A stretch of 64,000 bases of DNA from [Flexibacter] sp. ATCC 35208 (GTDB taxonomy: Bacteria > Bacteroidota > Bacteroidia > Chitinophagales > Chitinophagaceae). The notes under the pieces are model-generated. The model was not told the origin of the DNA. It saw only the letters and a program-made list of their open reading frames with translations, and ran no database searches. Made by a program: the position numbers and the translations under genes. The stretch is from assembly GCF_001975825.1 (NCBI RefSeq), contig NZ_MTKN01000024.1, positions 46,127-110,126 on the forward strand, in the 5' to 3' direction. Of the stretch, positions 6,813 through 14,777 are shown one piece after another (position 1 is the stretch's first letter; every line of letters begins with the position of its first letter).

Positions 6813-9038
6813 TTAGATGAATTTTATAGAACCAGGCTGCAATACGACTGTTTTAAAAGTAGCATGGATCAATACGGTGATGCCATATGGGCTAATCCCT
6901 CTTATCTCACCTATGTAACCTTTATTCAATTGCGCATTTGGATCCTGCTTATTCCCCACTACCACTACATTGTGCCCCATCACATTCGATGGACTTTTCG
7001 GTGGCGCCAGATCAATGGAGTGTTTTTCTGTCAGCGTCGCTACCAGGTTACTATTCCTAAGTGATCGGGGGTAGGCCTCTGCCACTGTATGCAGAAATTG
7101 ATCCAACGCATACTTTTTCTTTTTCTGATTCGCCTTTTCCGTTCCCTTATCCTGTACAAAATCCCATAACGCATGCGTATTATCAAAACCATCCGTGACA
7201 TACTCACTGATATTTGTAGCCTCCCTCCTCACCAACGATGGAGGGAAGTAATTGAGTCCGCTTGTATCAAACATCCCTAACAGGTGATCTGTGATAATTT
7301 TTGTTTTATTACCCAGTTCGTCTGTACTGAAAACCGCATCTCCATCCGTCTCGTACCTTTTCAGGAACTGCCGGTGCTGTCCTTCCCTGCGACCTCCCGG
7401 CACACCTCCTTTAGCAATAGTGGCAAGAGGGGTCACATTCAGCAAATTGAGATAAGTGGCAATGAAGTTTTCCAGGAAAGCAGTTTTTACGCCTACATTC
7501 TGCTTAAAATTCTCTCCCACCTTTCCTACAAATTTCCTGGCCTCATTAAAGGCCGCTACCAGGAAGATCTGGTGCTTTTCATCTATCACTCCGGCAAATT
7601 CCAGCTGTGGGCTTTTCATCGCCTCCTGTGTCATTAATGACAGTTGGAGGATGGCACTTGAAAGCGGCAGCCCTGTAAGGGTATTAATGACAGCATCCTG
7701 GTGAACGGCCCAGGCAGTAGTATGAGCGCCCATCGTACCGCTAAAAGGACTTTTGGTGCGACCGGTGGTAATAATATCGCCAATATTATCCAGGTCGTTC
7801 AATAATACTGTCACCTGGAAACCTGATCCGCCACCTGCAATATCTGAATCACCATAAGCAGATCCACGTACCTCTGATTCATTCAGTTGATGCGATCCAC
7901 TGAGCTTAGACTTTACTTTATCCCTGTCATCCTCATCTTTAAAATTATAGCTCCCCGCAATATTGATAAATGTCTCTTCGCCATTCACCAGTTTCACGAT
8001 ATGGGCTACATTCAACGTGGGTATCTTGAGTGTTACATCGTTAGTGAGTAATGCCATATCATTCATTTTACAGAAATCGTATGCAAAAGGATAAGCGACC
8101 CTGATGGTACGCAGGAAATTCTGTAGTGTCAAGGCCCATATTTCTTCTTTTACTTCCTTCCTTTGTGTGTTTTCGTGACCTTGTGCAAATACCTCCGGCG
8201 TTTCTTCTGCGAACATTGTCCAGAGTGTAGCCCGGATGTGCTTTTTATACAATGCCAGCTCCCCCTCTTTTAAGTCTCCTTTTAATAGCTTTCGCAATTC
8301 GGTATCCATGCCGGTAAAGTCTGTAGTATTCAGGTCTTTTTCATCCAGCGGGGTATAGGTTTCCAGAAGGCCGGTATTAGAAGGCGTTCCCTCCTCTTTC
8401 TGAAATTTCTGCGAAGCAGCGAATTCGAAATAGTTAATTTCTCCCCTTGCTACGCCTTCTCCATGGCCGGAAGGGTCTCCACCGGCTACTGTAGAGGTTG
8501 GGAGGAGGTTGATGTAGGTCAGGTACGCGTTGATGGCAATGCGTAACACCTGTAGCACGTTATGATAATTTTGCGCAGTGATTTTTGCTGATACACTCAC
8601 GAGATTATCGCGGGATACTTTTAGCTGATAGGTCGCAAAGTCGAGTTTTGCCCATTGCTCTTTGCCGATATAGCCATCCAGCTTGCGCAAGGGGGAGTCC
8701 AGGTCCTCATTGATGGTACCTAAAAACCAGTCGATCCCAACACTCATAGTAGTGCCTACCAGGTGCCTTCTGATGGCGTCGATATGTGCTACCCAGGCAG
8801 TAGAATGGGCACCCATTGTATTGCTGAATGGGGAGAGAGTGCGGCCGCCAATGATTACATCGTATATGTCGTAGTTATCGGTATTCCATTCTCCTACAAT
8901 TTTTGTCAATGCTTGTCGCTGTATGACAGCAGTTTTCTGAACTACCGCTGGCTGAGAAATACCGGTAAAGGAGGAACGGTTTGCAGCAGCGCGGCTGGAA
9001 GGCTGAATGACAGAAATGTTTTTATTGTGCTGAAGCAT
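6813..9038 (-). CDS. Large uncharacterised protein with an internal duplication and a Q-rich prefix
   Basis: 741 residues from ATG 9036-9038; an upstream in-frame ATG exists, but its extra 26 residues look like spacer translation. The first 45 residues (VIQPSSRAAANRSS, QPAVVQKTAVIQRQ) are low-complexity and resemble the prefix of DUF4157-type proteins found near contractile injection systems in Bacteroidota. Two modules then repeat: 'GRTLSPFSNTMGAHSTAW' (about 65-82) and 'GRTKSPFSGTMGAHTTAW' (about 427-444), each followed roughly 100 residues later by 'LLPTSTVAGGDPSGHGEG' or 'LNVTPLATIAKGGVPGGRREG'. No signal peptide or membrane segment is seen. Function unknown; a polymorphic-toxin or injection-system cargo role is only a guess from the prefix. 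Confidence 0.8.
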   Translation of the reverse strand: MLQHNKNISVIQPSSRAAANRSSFTGISQPAVVQKTAVIQRQALTKIVGEWNTDNYDIYDVIIGGRTLSPFSNTMGAHSTAWVAHIDAIRRHLVGTTMSVGIDWFLGTINEDLDSPLRKLDGYIGKEQWAKLDFATYQLKVSRDNLVSVSAKITAQNYHNVLQVLRIAINAYLTYINLLPTSTVAGGDPSGHGEGVARGEINYFEFAASQKFQKEEGTPSNTGLLETYTPLDEKDLNTTDFTGMDTELRKLLKGDLKEGELALYKKHIRATLWTMFAEETPEVFAQGHENTQRKEVKEEIWALTLQNFLRTIRVAYPFAYDFCKMNDMALLTNDVTLKIPTLNVAHIVKLVNGEETFINIAGSYNFKDEDDRDKVKSKLSGSHQLNESEVRGSAYGDSDIAGGGSGFQVTVLLNDLDNIGDIITTGRTKSPFSGTMGAHTTAWAVHQDAVINTLTGLPLSSAILQLSLMTQEAMKSPQLEFAGVIDEKHQIFLVAAFNEARKFVGKVGENFKQNVGVKTAFLENFIATYLNLLNVTPLATIAKGGVPGGRREGQHRQFLKRYETDGDAVFSTDELGNKTKIITDHLLGMFDTSGLNYFPPSLVRREATNISEYVTDGFDNTHALWDFVQDKGTEKANQKKKKYALDQFLHTVAEAYPRSLRNSNLVATLTEKHSIDLAPPKSPSNVMGHNVVVVGNKQDPNAQLNKGYIGEIRGISPYGITVLIHATFKTVVLQPGSIKFI

Positions 9039-9122
9039 AATATTGAGGGAATTGAAATAGGGTGGCGGAATTATATAGTAATATACAAATTTTCGGGGGT
9101 TTGGACAATTCCACACATCAAA

Positions 9123-9608
9123 TTACCTCGTACATCCACTCATGTTCATCCTGATCTTATCTTTCATTTCTTCTTCTAATTTCCTCAAATACCTCTCAGG
9201 GTCAAGGCTTTCTGAAAATTCCATTCTATTACTTTTTGTAATCAGGATCCTGATCCGATAAGACTGTCGATTAATTTTCAGTTCGTAATACCTACTTTCA
9301 GAAGACATTTGAAATGGATAATATCCCAACCGGAATTTCAAAAACTCATCTACCTCATATTTGACTTCCAGTTCTCTTCTCTTTATTATTATGCTGTTAT
9401 TTTCCTGAGACAACCAGATCTCGTAATCATTAAAAGATACCGAATATGCGATCCAAATTGTTAAAGAAAAAACGATGACATCCACAAGGATGGATGTTAC
9501 ACTAAAGTTCCTGGAACAAATATTTGCCAGTACAAATAATAATGGCCAGCAATATAAAATAAAGGTAATGTACCTTGCTTCCTTTGTACCGTTGGTAATC
9601 GGGATCAT
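9123..9608 (-). CDS. Small membrane protein of unknown function
   Basis: 161 residues with two adjacent hydrophobic segments (about 13-32 'YITFILYCWPLLFVLANI' and 40-60 'ILVDVIVFSLTIWIAYSV'), then a soluble domain of beta-strand character ('NNSIIIKRRELEVKYEVDEFLKF') ending in a basic/acidic helix. This resembles PH-domain-like bacterial membrane proteins in layout, but I see no motif to prove it. The gene is on the same strand as its neighbours, 84 bp before the start of the duplicated-module gene. No function can be assigned. Confidence 0.6.
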   Translation of the reverse strand: MIPITNGTKEARYITFILYCWPLLFVLANICSRNFSVTSILVDVIVFSLTIWIAYSVSFNDYEIWLSQENNSIIIKRRELEVKYEVDEFLKFRLGYYPFQMSSESRYYELKINRQSYRIRILITKSNRMEFSESLDPERYLRKLEEEMKDKIRMNMSGCTR

Positions 9609-9732
9609 ATCTATGCTTCTAATGATGTAAATGTAGCTTGCAGAAATTGCCAGGGCCGGCTCTCTTTTTTATCCGTTAGCACAAGTTCCATTTTTGCTTC
9701 GGTAAGGGAATCATCCTATTCAAATGTAATTT

Positions 9733-10179
9733 CTATCGGGCTACAATCAGCAATAATGGATTATCCATTCTATTACAACCTATTTGAAATTTGTCAGGGT
9801 CTAATATAATATATTCAACCCCCGCCGATTGCTGGACTTGCAGTAACTTCAGCTCCTCCGCTTTAAAATAAGGTACCCCATTGATAACAATGATATCAAA
9901 CTCCTTCCCTGTCGCTACCCGAATCTCATTCACCAGCTCTTCCCCCGTCTTAAATTTCGCATTTACAGATGTTGGATAAATACTGATCCTCCTCCTCACA
10001 TAATTCTTTTTCACCCGTGTGATACTGTCCTTATTTAAAATGATATTTTTAAACGCTACAGGGTGTCCATTGTATACTACCTGGTATCCCCTCTTCTCAC
10101 TTTTAAAAACAGCCTTCTCAGAATACCTGATCGTCGTACAACTGGCGAGTCCCGTTAAAACAAACAAATACCGCCACAT
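9733..10179 (-). CDS. Hypothetical lipoprotein
   Basis: 148 residues with a short lipoprotein-type signal: 'YLFVLTGLASCTT', where C14 would carry the lipid. The remainder is basic and beta-rich ('EKRGYQVVYNGHPVAF', 'FDIIVINGVPYFKAEEL'). The last part could be a small plug-like or carboxypeptidase-regulatory-like fold, but there is no clear match. On the minus strand, isolated by 124 bp on its 3' side and 176 bp on its 5' side. Function unknown. Confidence 0.55.
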   Translation of the reverse strand: MWRYLFVLTGLASCTTIRYSEKAVFKSEKRGYQVVYNGHPVAFKNIILNKDSITRVKKNYVRRRISIYPTSVNAKFKTGEELVNEIRVATGKEFDIIVINGVPYFKAEELKLLQVQQSAGVEYIILDPDKFQIGCNRMDNPLLLIVAR

Positions 10180-10355
10180 GTTATTGATTTTTATTGAATA
10201 GCATTATAGGAATACTAATTGTCGTTCGCACAGTTTGAAATAATATACAGACCAAAGATACTGCTAATATCACCACAGCCGGAAAAATAAAGAACCATCC
10301 CCCCTATCATTGTTGTAAAAACAGATAGTAATAACAAGGTATAGGTAACCATCCG

Positions 10356-12263
10356 TTATTTTTCTTTATAAACCAACAACCGCAACGCATTCAACACCAC
10401 TACCAAAGTAGAACCTTCATGACCAATCACCGCTGGTCCCATACTCGCAATACCCAATAAAGTTAAGGGTATTAGCACCGCCACCATACCCAAACTGATC
10501 ACCAGATTTTGTTTGATAATACGATTCGCCTGCTGACTTAACGCTATCGCAAACGGCAGGTGCATCAACTGATCGCCCATCAACGCGATATCCGCCGTTT
10601 CCAGCGCTACATCAGAACCGGCAGCACCCATAGCGATACCTACCGTACTATTAGCCATGGCAGGTGCATCGTTGACACCATCACCCACCATAGCCACTTT
10701 ATGTTCCGTAGCCTTTAGTTTATTAATCGCTTCGACTTTTTGTTCAGGCAACAAGTTCCCCCATGCATCTGTAAGACCCGTCGCTTTTGCAATCGCATCT
10801 GCTACTAACTGGTTATCGCCGGATAGCATGACCATCTTTTTAATCCCCGCTGCTTTGAGTGCATCCAGTGCCTGTTTAGCCTCGGGACGAGGGGTATCCA
10901 TAACGGTGATCATGCCCGCATACTGGTTGTCTTTTAACACTAGCATAGCCGTATGCCCGGCGGTGGATTTTTCATCCAACAGCGCAAGCACCTCCTCCGA
11001 AACACTGGTGACCAACGCCTTATTACCAATAACAATGTCATGCCCCTGCCATTGTGCTTTAATACCTTTACCGGTAACAGATGAAAGGTTCTCTGCAGGC
11101 TTGACATTCTTTAGTTGCGCATCGGCAACAATGGCTTTTGCCAATGGATGATCGCTGAGTGATTCCACAGCTACCACCATTTCCAGTAGCTCCTCTTTAG
11201 TGATACCAGCCGCAGGAATAATGCCGGTAAGTGTTGGCTTGCCTGCCGTGAGGGTGCCTGTCTTATCAAAAGCAATGGCTTTGAGTGTACCGAGGTCTTC
11301 CAGTGGACGACCACCTTTGATAAGGATACCCGCACGTGCAGCACGGGCTACCCCACTCAACACAGCACTGGGCGTAGCAATGGCCAATGCACATGGACTG
11401 GCCGCCACCACCACACCCATAGCGCGATAAAAGCTGGCACTGAATGGTTCGTCAATCACCAGAAATGCGAGACATAGCAACCCTACAAAGATGATGACAG
11501 CAGGTACGTAAAACTTCTGCAACCTGTCAGTAAAACGCTGTGTAGGCGACTGCTGTGACTGCGCTTCATTCACGAGTTGAATCAGTTTTGATAAGGTAGA
11601 GTCTTTGGATGGTTTGGTCACTTTTACTTCCAATACACCACTGCCATTCAAAGTACCCGCATATACATTGTGGTCAACCTGTTTATCAACCGGCATACTT
11701 TCGCCGGTAACAGCCGCCTGGTTAACTGCACTGTTACCTTTTATGATAATGCCATCGGCTGGAATCGTGGCATCAGGTTTTACTACGACAATATCGTTTA
11801 TTTGTAAGGTTTCGATTTTCACTTCCTGCAGGTCATTGCCCTTTTTCAGCCAAGCAGTTTTAGGTGCTAGCTTTGCCAATGCACTGATAGCGTTTTTTGC
11901 TTTTTTCATGGCATAGTGCTCTAATGAATGGCCCAGGCTAAACAGGAAAAGTAATAGCGCGCCTTCGGCCCAGTCTCCCAGGACAGCGGCACCAGCGGCA
12001 GCGACGATCATGAGAGAGTCGATGTCGAAAGAACCTGCTCTAATGTTTTCGATGGCTTCTTTGACAGTAAAAAAGCCACCTGCGATATATGCCAGTATAT
12101 ATAACGATAAAGGAAGTACGGGAGGAATACCTTTGACAAAAGATAAACCAAAGCCAATCGCCAGTGCTGTGCCACAGGTAAGGCTGCAGATGATCTCTAT
12201 GTATTTCATCCAACCATGTCCGTGATCATGATCATGTTCGTGATGGTGTTCATGCTCGTTCAT
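10356..12263 (-). CDS. P1B-4-type heavy-metal exporting ATPase with His-rich N-terminus
   Basis: 635 residues from ATG 12261-12263; a longer frame upstream adds residues that look like spacer. Motifs in order: a His/Asp-rich metal-binding stretch at residues 2-17 replacing the usual HMA domain, TGES (186-189), the transmembrane metal site SPC (289-291), the phosphorylated Asp in DKTGTLT (333-339), the nucleotide-binding HP, GDGVNDAPAM, and HEGST (about 615-619) in the last membrane helix. SPC plus HEG(G/S)T is the signature of the P1B-4 subgroup, which exports Co2+, Fe2+ or Zn2+ from the cytoplasm. No metalloregulator gene is adjacent; the upstream neighbour is a hypothetical gene on the same strand, 65 bp away. 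Confidence 0.93.
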   Translation of the reverse strand: MNEHEHHHEHDHDHGHGWMKYIEIICSLTCGTALAIGFGLSFVKGIPPVLPLSLYILAYIAGGFFTVKEAIENIRAGSFDIDSLMIVAAAGAAVLGDWAEGALLLFLFSLGHSLEHYAMKKAKNAISALAKLAPKTAWLKKGNDLQEVKIETLQINDIVVVKPDATIPADGIIIKGNSAVNQAAVTGESMPVDKQVDHNVYAGTLNGSGVLEVKVTKPSKDSTLSKLIQLVNEAQSQQSPTQRFTDRLQKFYVPAVIIFVGLLCLAFLVIDEPFSASFYRAMGVVVAASPCALAIATPSAVLSGVARAARAGILIKGGRPLEDLGTLKAIAFDKTGTLTAGKPTLTGIIPAAGITKEELLEMVVAVESLSDHPLAKAIVADAQLKNVKPAENLSSVTGKGIKAQWQGHDIVIGNKALVTSVSEEVLALLDEKSTAGHTAMLVLKDNQYAGMITVMDTPRPEAKQALDALKAAGIKKMVMLSGDNQLVADAIAKATGLTDAWGNLLPEQKVEAINKLKATEHKVAMVGDGVNDAPAMANSTVGIAMGAAGSDVALETADIALMGDQLMHLPFAIALSQQANRIIKQNLVISLGMVAVLIPLTLLGIASMGPAVIGHEGSTLVVVLNALRLLVYKEK

Positions 12264-12328
12264 GTGTTTGAAGATACGAAACCAATGGGAAATTACAGCT
12301 GCATTCGACAGCAATTCTACTTCACCTC

Positions 12329-13096
12329 CTATCCTGCTATCAATACCTTCCCACACCCTATATGCTTCACACTTTCCACCAGGGCATCACTCACCACCAT
12401 ACCCATCTCCACTCCTACAGCTACAACCATACACTGATACTCGCTGAATTTATTATTACTTAATTGCAAAGTAACCGTCTGTGCCTCCACGGCCTGCTGA
12501 GAGGAATACCACTCAGTATTATAAGAAACCGGCGGCTCTTGAGAACGATAATTTCCGGCTACCCCCAAACTGATGATAAACCGAAACAAGGGGCGCTGCC
12601 AGGGAAGTACCAGGTTCACATCAGGCTGTAATGCAGGAAACCGAATCTCCGCAGTAGCAGTATCATGATCTAAAGTGGCGGATACCGGGTTCCGCACCAC
12701 GCTATCAAACAAATGATTTTTATTCAGGTTGACCCCACTCATCAGGTACCCAAATTCTGAAAAAAACACCATTCGTTCACCCCGCTTATTCTTCTTATCC
12801 TGCTTGAGCATATGCCTGCACAAAGATGTAAACTGGGAGGCCAAATTTATATCAGCCAAATGGCTGACAGGTCTGATGGCCATCCGGACAGCCTTCGCAG
12901 CTGCAGAACTGGTTCCAAATTCATGATTGTTTTGCCGTACCAACTCACAGGAAGGTAGTTTTTCAATTTGTTTCCTGGTAGGACCTCCATTCGTTCGGAG
13001 AATATATCCCTCGGATTCATCCCTGTTCTTAGGCAGGTAAGCATTCATTCCTTCCAGTTTCCCTTCAAATTTGAATATTGATTTAATAATAGCCAT
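12329..13096 (-). CDS. Conserved hypothetical protein
   Basis: 255 residues from ATG 13094-13096 (MAIIKSIFKFEGKLEGMNAY). Soluble, with no signal peptide. The core 'NHEFGTSSAAAKAVRMAIRPVSHLADINLASQFTSLCRHMLKQD' and a beta-rich C-terminal half ending in 'CGKVLIAG' remind me of uncharacterised proteins common in Bacteroidota genomes, but I know no function. It lies just upstream of the metal ATPase on the same strand, so co-transcription is possible. Its own upstream region holds GC-rich short repeats. Confidence 0.6.
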   Translation of the reverse strand: MAIIKSIFKFEGKLEGMNAYLPKNRDESEGYILRTNGGPTRKQIEKLPSCELVRQNNHEFGTSSAAAKAVRMAIRPVSHLADINLASQFTSLCRHMLKQDKKNKRGERMVFFSEFGYLMSGVNLNKNHLFDSVVRNPVSATLDHDTATAEIRFPALQPDVNLVLPWQRPLFRFIISLGVAGNYRSQEPPVSYNTEWYSSQQAVEAQTVTLQLSNNKFSEYQCMVVAVGVEMGMVVSDALVESVKHIGCGKVLIAG

Positions 13097-13366
13097 AAGA
13101 TATGGTTCTGCTGTTAACAATTAATGGTAACCGATAACCCTATAATGTACCTATGCCGTAAGTAACAGGTATATAACCCGTAGATATCCCGTATCTATAT
13201 AGATGCGGCTTATGGGCGGGATAAGAGCGGGTTATAGGCGGATTATAGGCGGGTTATCTCTATTTTCATAAAGGTATTAATATTAACTGTACATGAGTTC
13301 GCAGTAAAATAAATTTGGAGAATTATACCAATCGGTATATTTTTACACCGTCTTAATCGTTTTGAT
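13097..13366. other. Promoter region with short GC-rich direct repeats
   Basis: 270 bp between divergent genes. At 13213-13257 the units GGCGGGAT, GAGCGGGTTATA, GGCGGATTATA and GGCGGGTTATC follow each other with a period of roughly 11-14 bp, preceded by GTAGATATCCCGTATCTA. The right end holds the TetR operator at 13324-13340. Promoters for both flanking genes must lie here, but I could not place them. Confidence 0.4.
13324..13340. promoter_or_regulatory. TetR-type operator 1 (upstream of tetR)
   Basis: TATACCAATCGGTATAT is an imperfect palindrome related to the perfect TATACCGATCGGTATA at 13971-13986. It lies 27 bp before the ATG of the TetR-family gene and probably mediates autoregulation. 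Confidence 0.75.
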
Positions 13367-13951
13367 ATGAGCAAAGCAGAAAAAACCAGGCAGTATATAG
13401 TGGAGAAAACCGCTCCTATCTTCAATACCAAGGGTTTTGCCGGCACCTCTCTCACTGATATGACCGAGGCAACCGGACTGACCAAAGGCTCCATCTATGG
13501 CAACTTTGCCAACAAAGATGAAGTGGCCCTCGCCTGCTTTGACTTCAATTTCAAAAAAGTAGTCGGCATCATCAACAGCGCCATCGAAAAGGAAAAGACC
13601 TACAGGGGCAAACTCCTGGTCTATACCAGGATCTATGACAATTTTCTGCACTCACCTTTCCCTACCGGCGGTTGCCCCGTGCTGAATACCGCCGTGGAAT
13701 CGGATGATACTCACCCGGAACTGAGGGCGAAATCTGCCGCTGCCATCGGAAACTGGAAAGACAAACTCGCTGATATTCTCAATAAAGGCATTGAAGTGGG
13801 AGAATTCAAGCCAGGAATGAATATAGAGCAAACCGCACTCACACTCATCGCCACCATCGAAGGAGCTATCATGATCACCAAAGCAACTGGTAAACTCAAT
13901 TACCGCTCTGCTATCATGAACGCCATCGAAAACATGATCAACGCATTCTAA
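13367..13951 (+). CDS. TetR/AcrR-family transcriptional repressor
   Basis: 194 residues. N-terminal TetR HTH: 'IVEKTAPIFNTKGFAGTSLTDMTEATGLTKGSIYGNFANKDEVALACFDF' (about 10-60) is textbook for the AcrR subgroup. The C-terminal ligand-binding half, with 'GGCPVLNTAVESDDTHPEL' around 100-120, resembles the TetR_C domain of regulators that control short-chain dehydrogenases and efflux pumps. The same palindrome lies upstream of this gene, of the SDR and of the MFS pump, so the regulator most likely represses all three until an inducer binds. The inducer is unknown. First gene of a three-gene co-oriented cassette. Confidence 0.93.
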   Translation: MSKAEKTRQYIVEKTAPIFNTKGFAGTSLTDMTEATGLTKGSIYGNFANKDEVALACFDFNFKKVVGIINSAIEKEKTYRGKLLVYTRIYDNFLHSPFPTGGCPVLNTAVESDDTHPELRAKSAAAIGNWKDKLADILNKGIEVGEFKPGMNIEQTALTLIATIEGAIMITKATGKLNYRSAIMNAIENMINAF

Positions 13952-13970
13952 ATATTTTTTTGCACAATAA

Positions 13971-13986
13971 TATACCGATCGGTATA
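13971..13986. promoter_or_regulatory. TetR-type operator 2 (upstream of the SDR gene)
   Basis: TATACCGATCGGTATA, a perfect 16-bp palindrome, 17 bp before the SDR ATG and 20 bp after the tetR stop. Confidence 0.8.
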
Positions 13987-14002
13987 TTTAAAAACAAACA
14001 AG

Positions 14003-14746
14003 ATGAACACAAGTAACAATACCGTACTTATCACCGGCGGAAGTGCCGGTATCGGTTTCGAAATCGCACAGCAATTAAGCGCACAGGGCAACCAGGTTAT
14101 CATCACAGGTCGTAATCCTGAAAGATTGAAAACAGCGGCCGCGCAATTAAAAAATACCACCGCGATTGTATCTGATGTCACCAGCGAAGACGATATCAAC
14201 CAGCTCGTCGCTCAACTCAATGAACAATTCCCTGCTTTAAATATTGTGATCAATAACGCAGGGGCCGCGTCCTCTCCTTACAGATTTCTCCCAGGGGCAA
14301 ATGCATATGAAAAGGCCAGTGCCGAAATGCAAACCAATTACCTCTCCGTACTTCGCCTGAATGAAAAGTTGCTGCCTTTATTAAGTAAACAACCCTATGC
14401 TGCCATCGTGAATGTATCCAGTATTGTATCTTTTGCGCCAAGTATCAATATTCCTGGTTATAGTGTCAGCAAGGCTGCTTTGCATGCTTATAGCAGGGTA
14501 TTACGCCTTACTTTGAAAGATACCCCTGTACGTGTTTTCGAACTCATGCCCCCATTAGTCAATACAGAATTTTCTAAAGAAATAGGCGGGGAAAAAGGTA
14601 TTCCACCTGCACAAGTCGCTGCCGGATTGATAGAAGGTCTTCAAAATGATTTATATGAAATACATGTAGGCGATACTGCCGGCATATACCAACTCTACCT
14701 CTCCTCTCCTGAAAATGCACTGCAGGCACTCAACGCCGGCATTTAA
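14003..14746 (+). CDS. Short-chain dehydrogenase/reductase (DltE-like SDR)
   Basis: 247 residues of a classical SDR. The nucleotide-binding loop 'TGGSAGIGFEIA' (TGxxxGIG, about 10-20), 'NNAGAA' in the middle, and the catalytic 'SSIVSFAPSINIPGYSVSKAALHAY' with YxxxK are all present. 'LMPPLVNTEF' follows where the substrate loop begins, as in DltE/YciK-type SDRs. It should oxidise or reduce an alcohol/carbonyl with NAD(P)H in the cytoplasm; the substrate is not predictable. It lies between tetR and an efflux pump, with an operator on each side, which suggests a part in chemical detoxification. Confidence 0.93.
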   Translation: MNTSNNTVLITGGSAGIGFEIAQQLSAQGNQVIITGRNPERLKTAAAQLKNTTAIVSDVTSEDDINQLVAQLNEQFPALNIVINNAGAASSPYRFLPGANAYEKASAEMQTNYLSVLRLNEKLLPLLSKQPYAAIVNVSSIVSFAPSINIPGYSVSKAALHAYSRVLRLTLKDTPVRVFELMPPLVNTEFSKEIGGEKGIPPAQVAAGLIEGLQNDLYEIHVGDTAGIYQLYLSSPENALQALNAGI

Positions 14747-14761
14747 TTCTTTGCCTTAATA

Positions 14762-14777
14762 TATACCGATCGGTATG
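14762..14777. promoter_or_regulatory. TetR-type operator 3 overlapping the MFS start codon
   Basis: TATACCGATCGGTATG; the last three bases are the ATG of the MFS gene. Bound repressor would cover the start codon, so any transcript from this site would need to begin upstream, either at a promoter in the 15-bp gap or by read-through from the SDR gene. Confidence 0.75.

Noticed and set aside
11200..11916. Plus-strand frames opposite the metal ATPase
   Set aside because: Shadow frames; all conserved ATPase motifs are on the minus strand.
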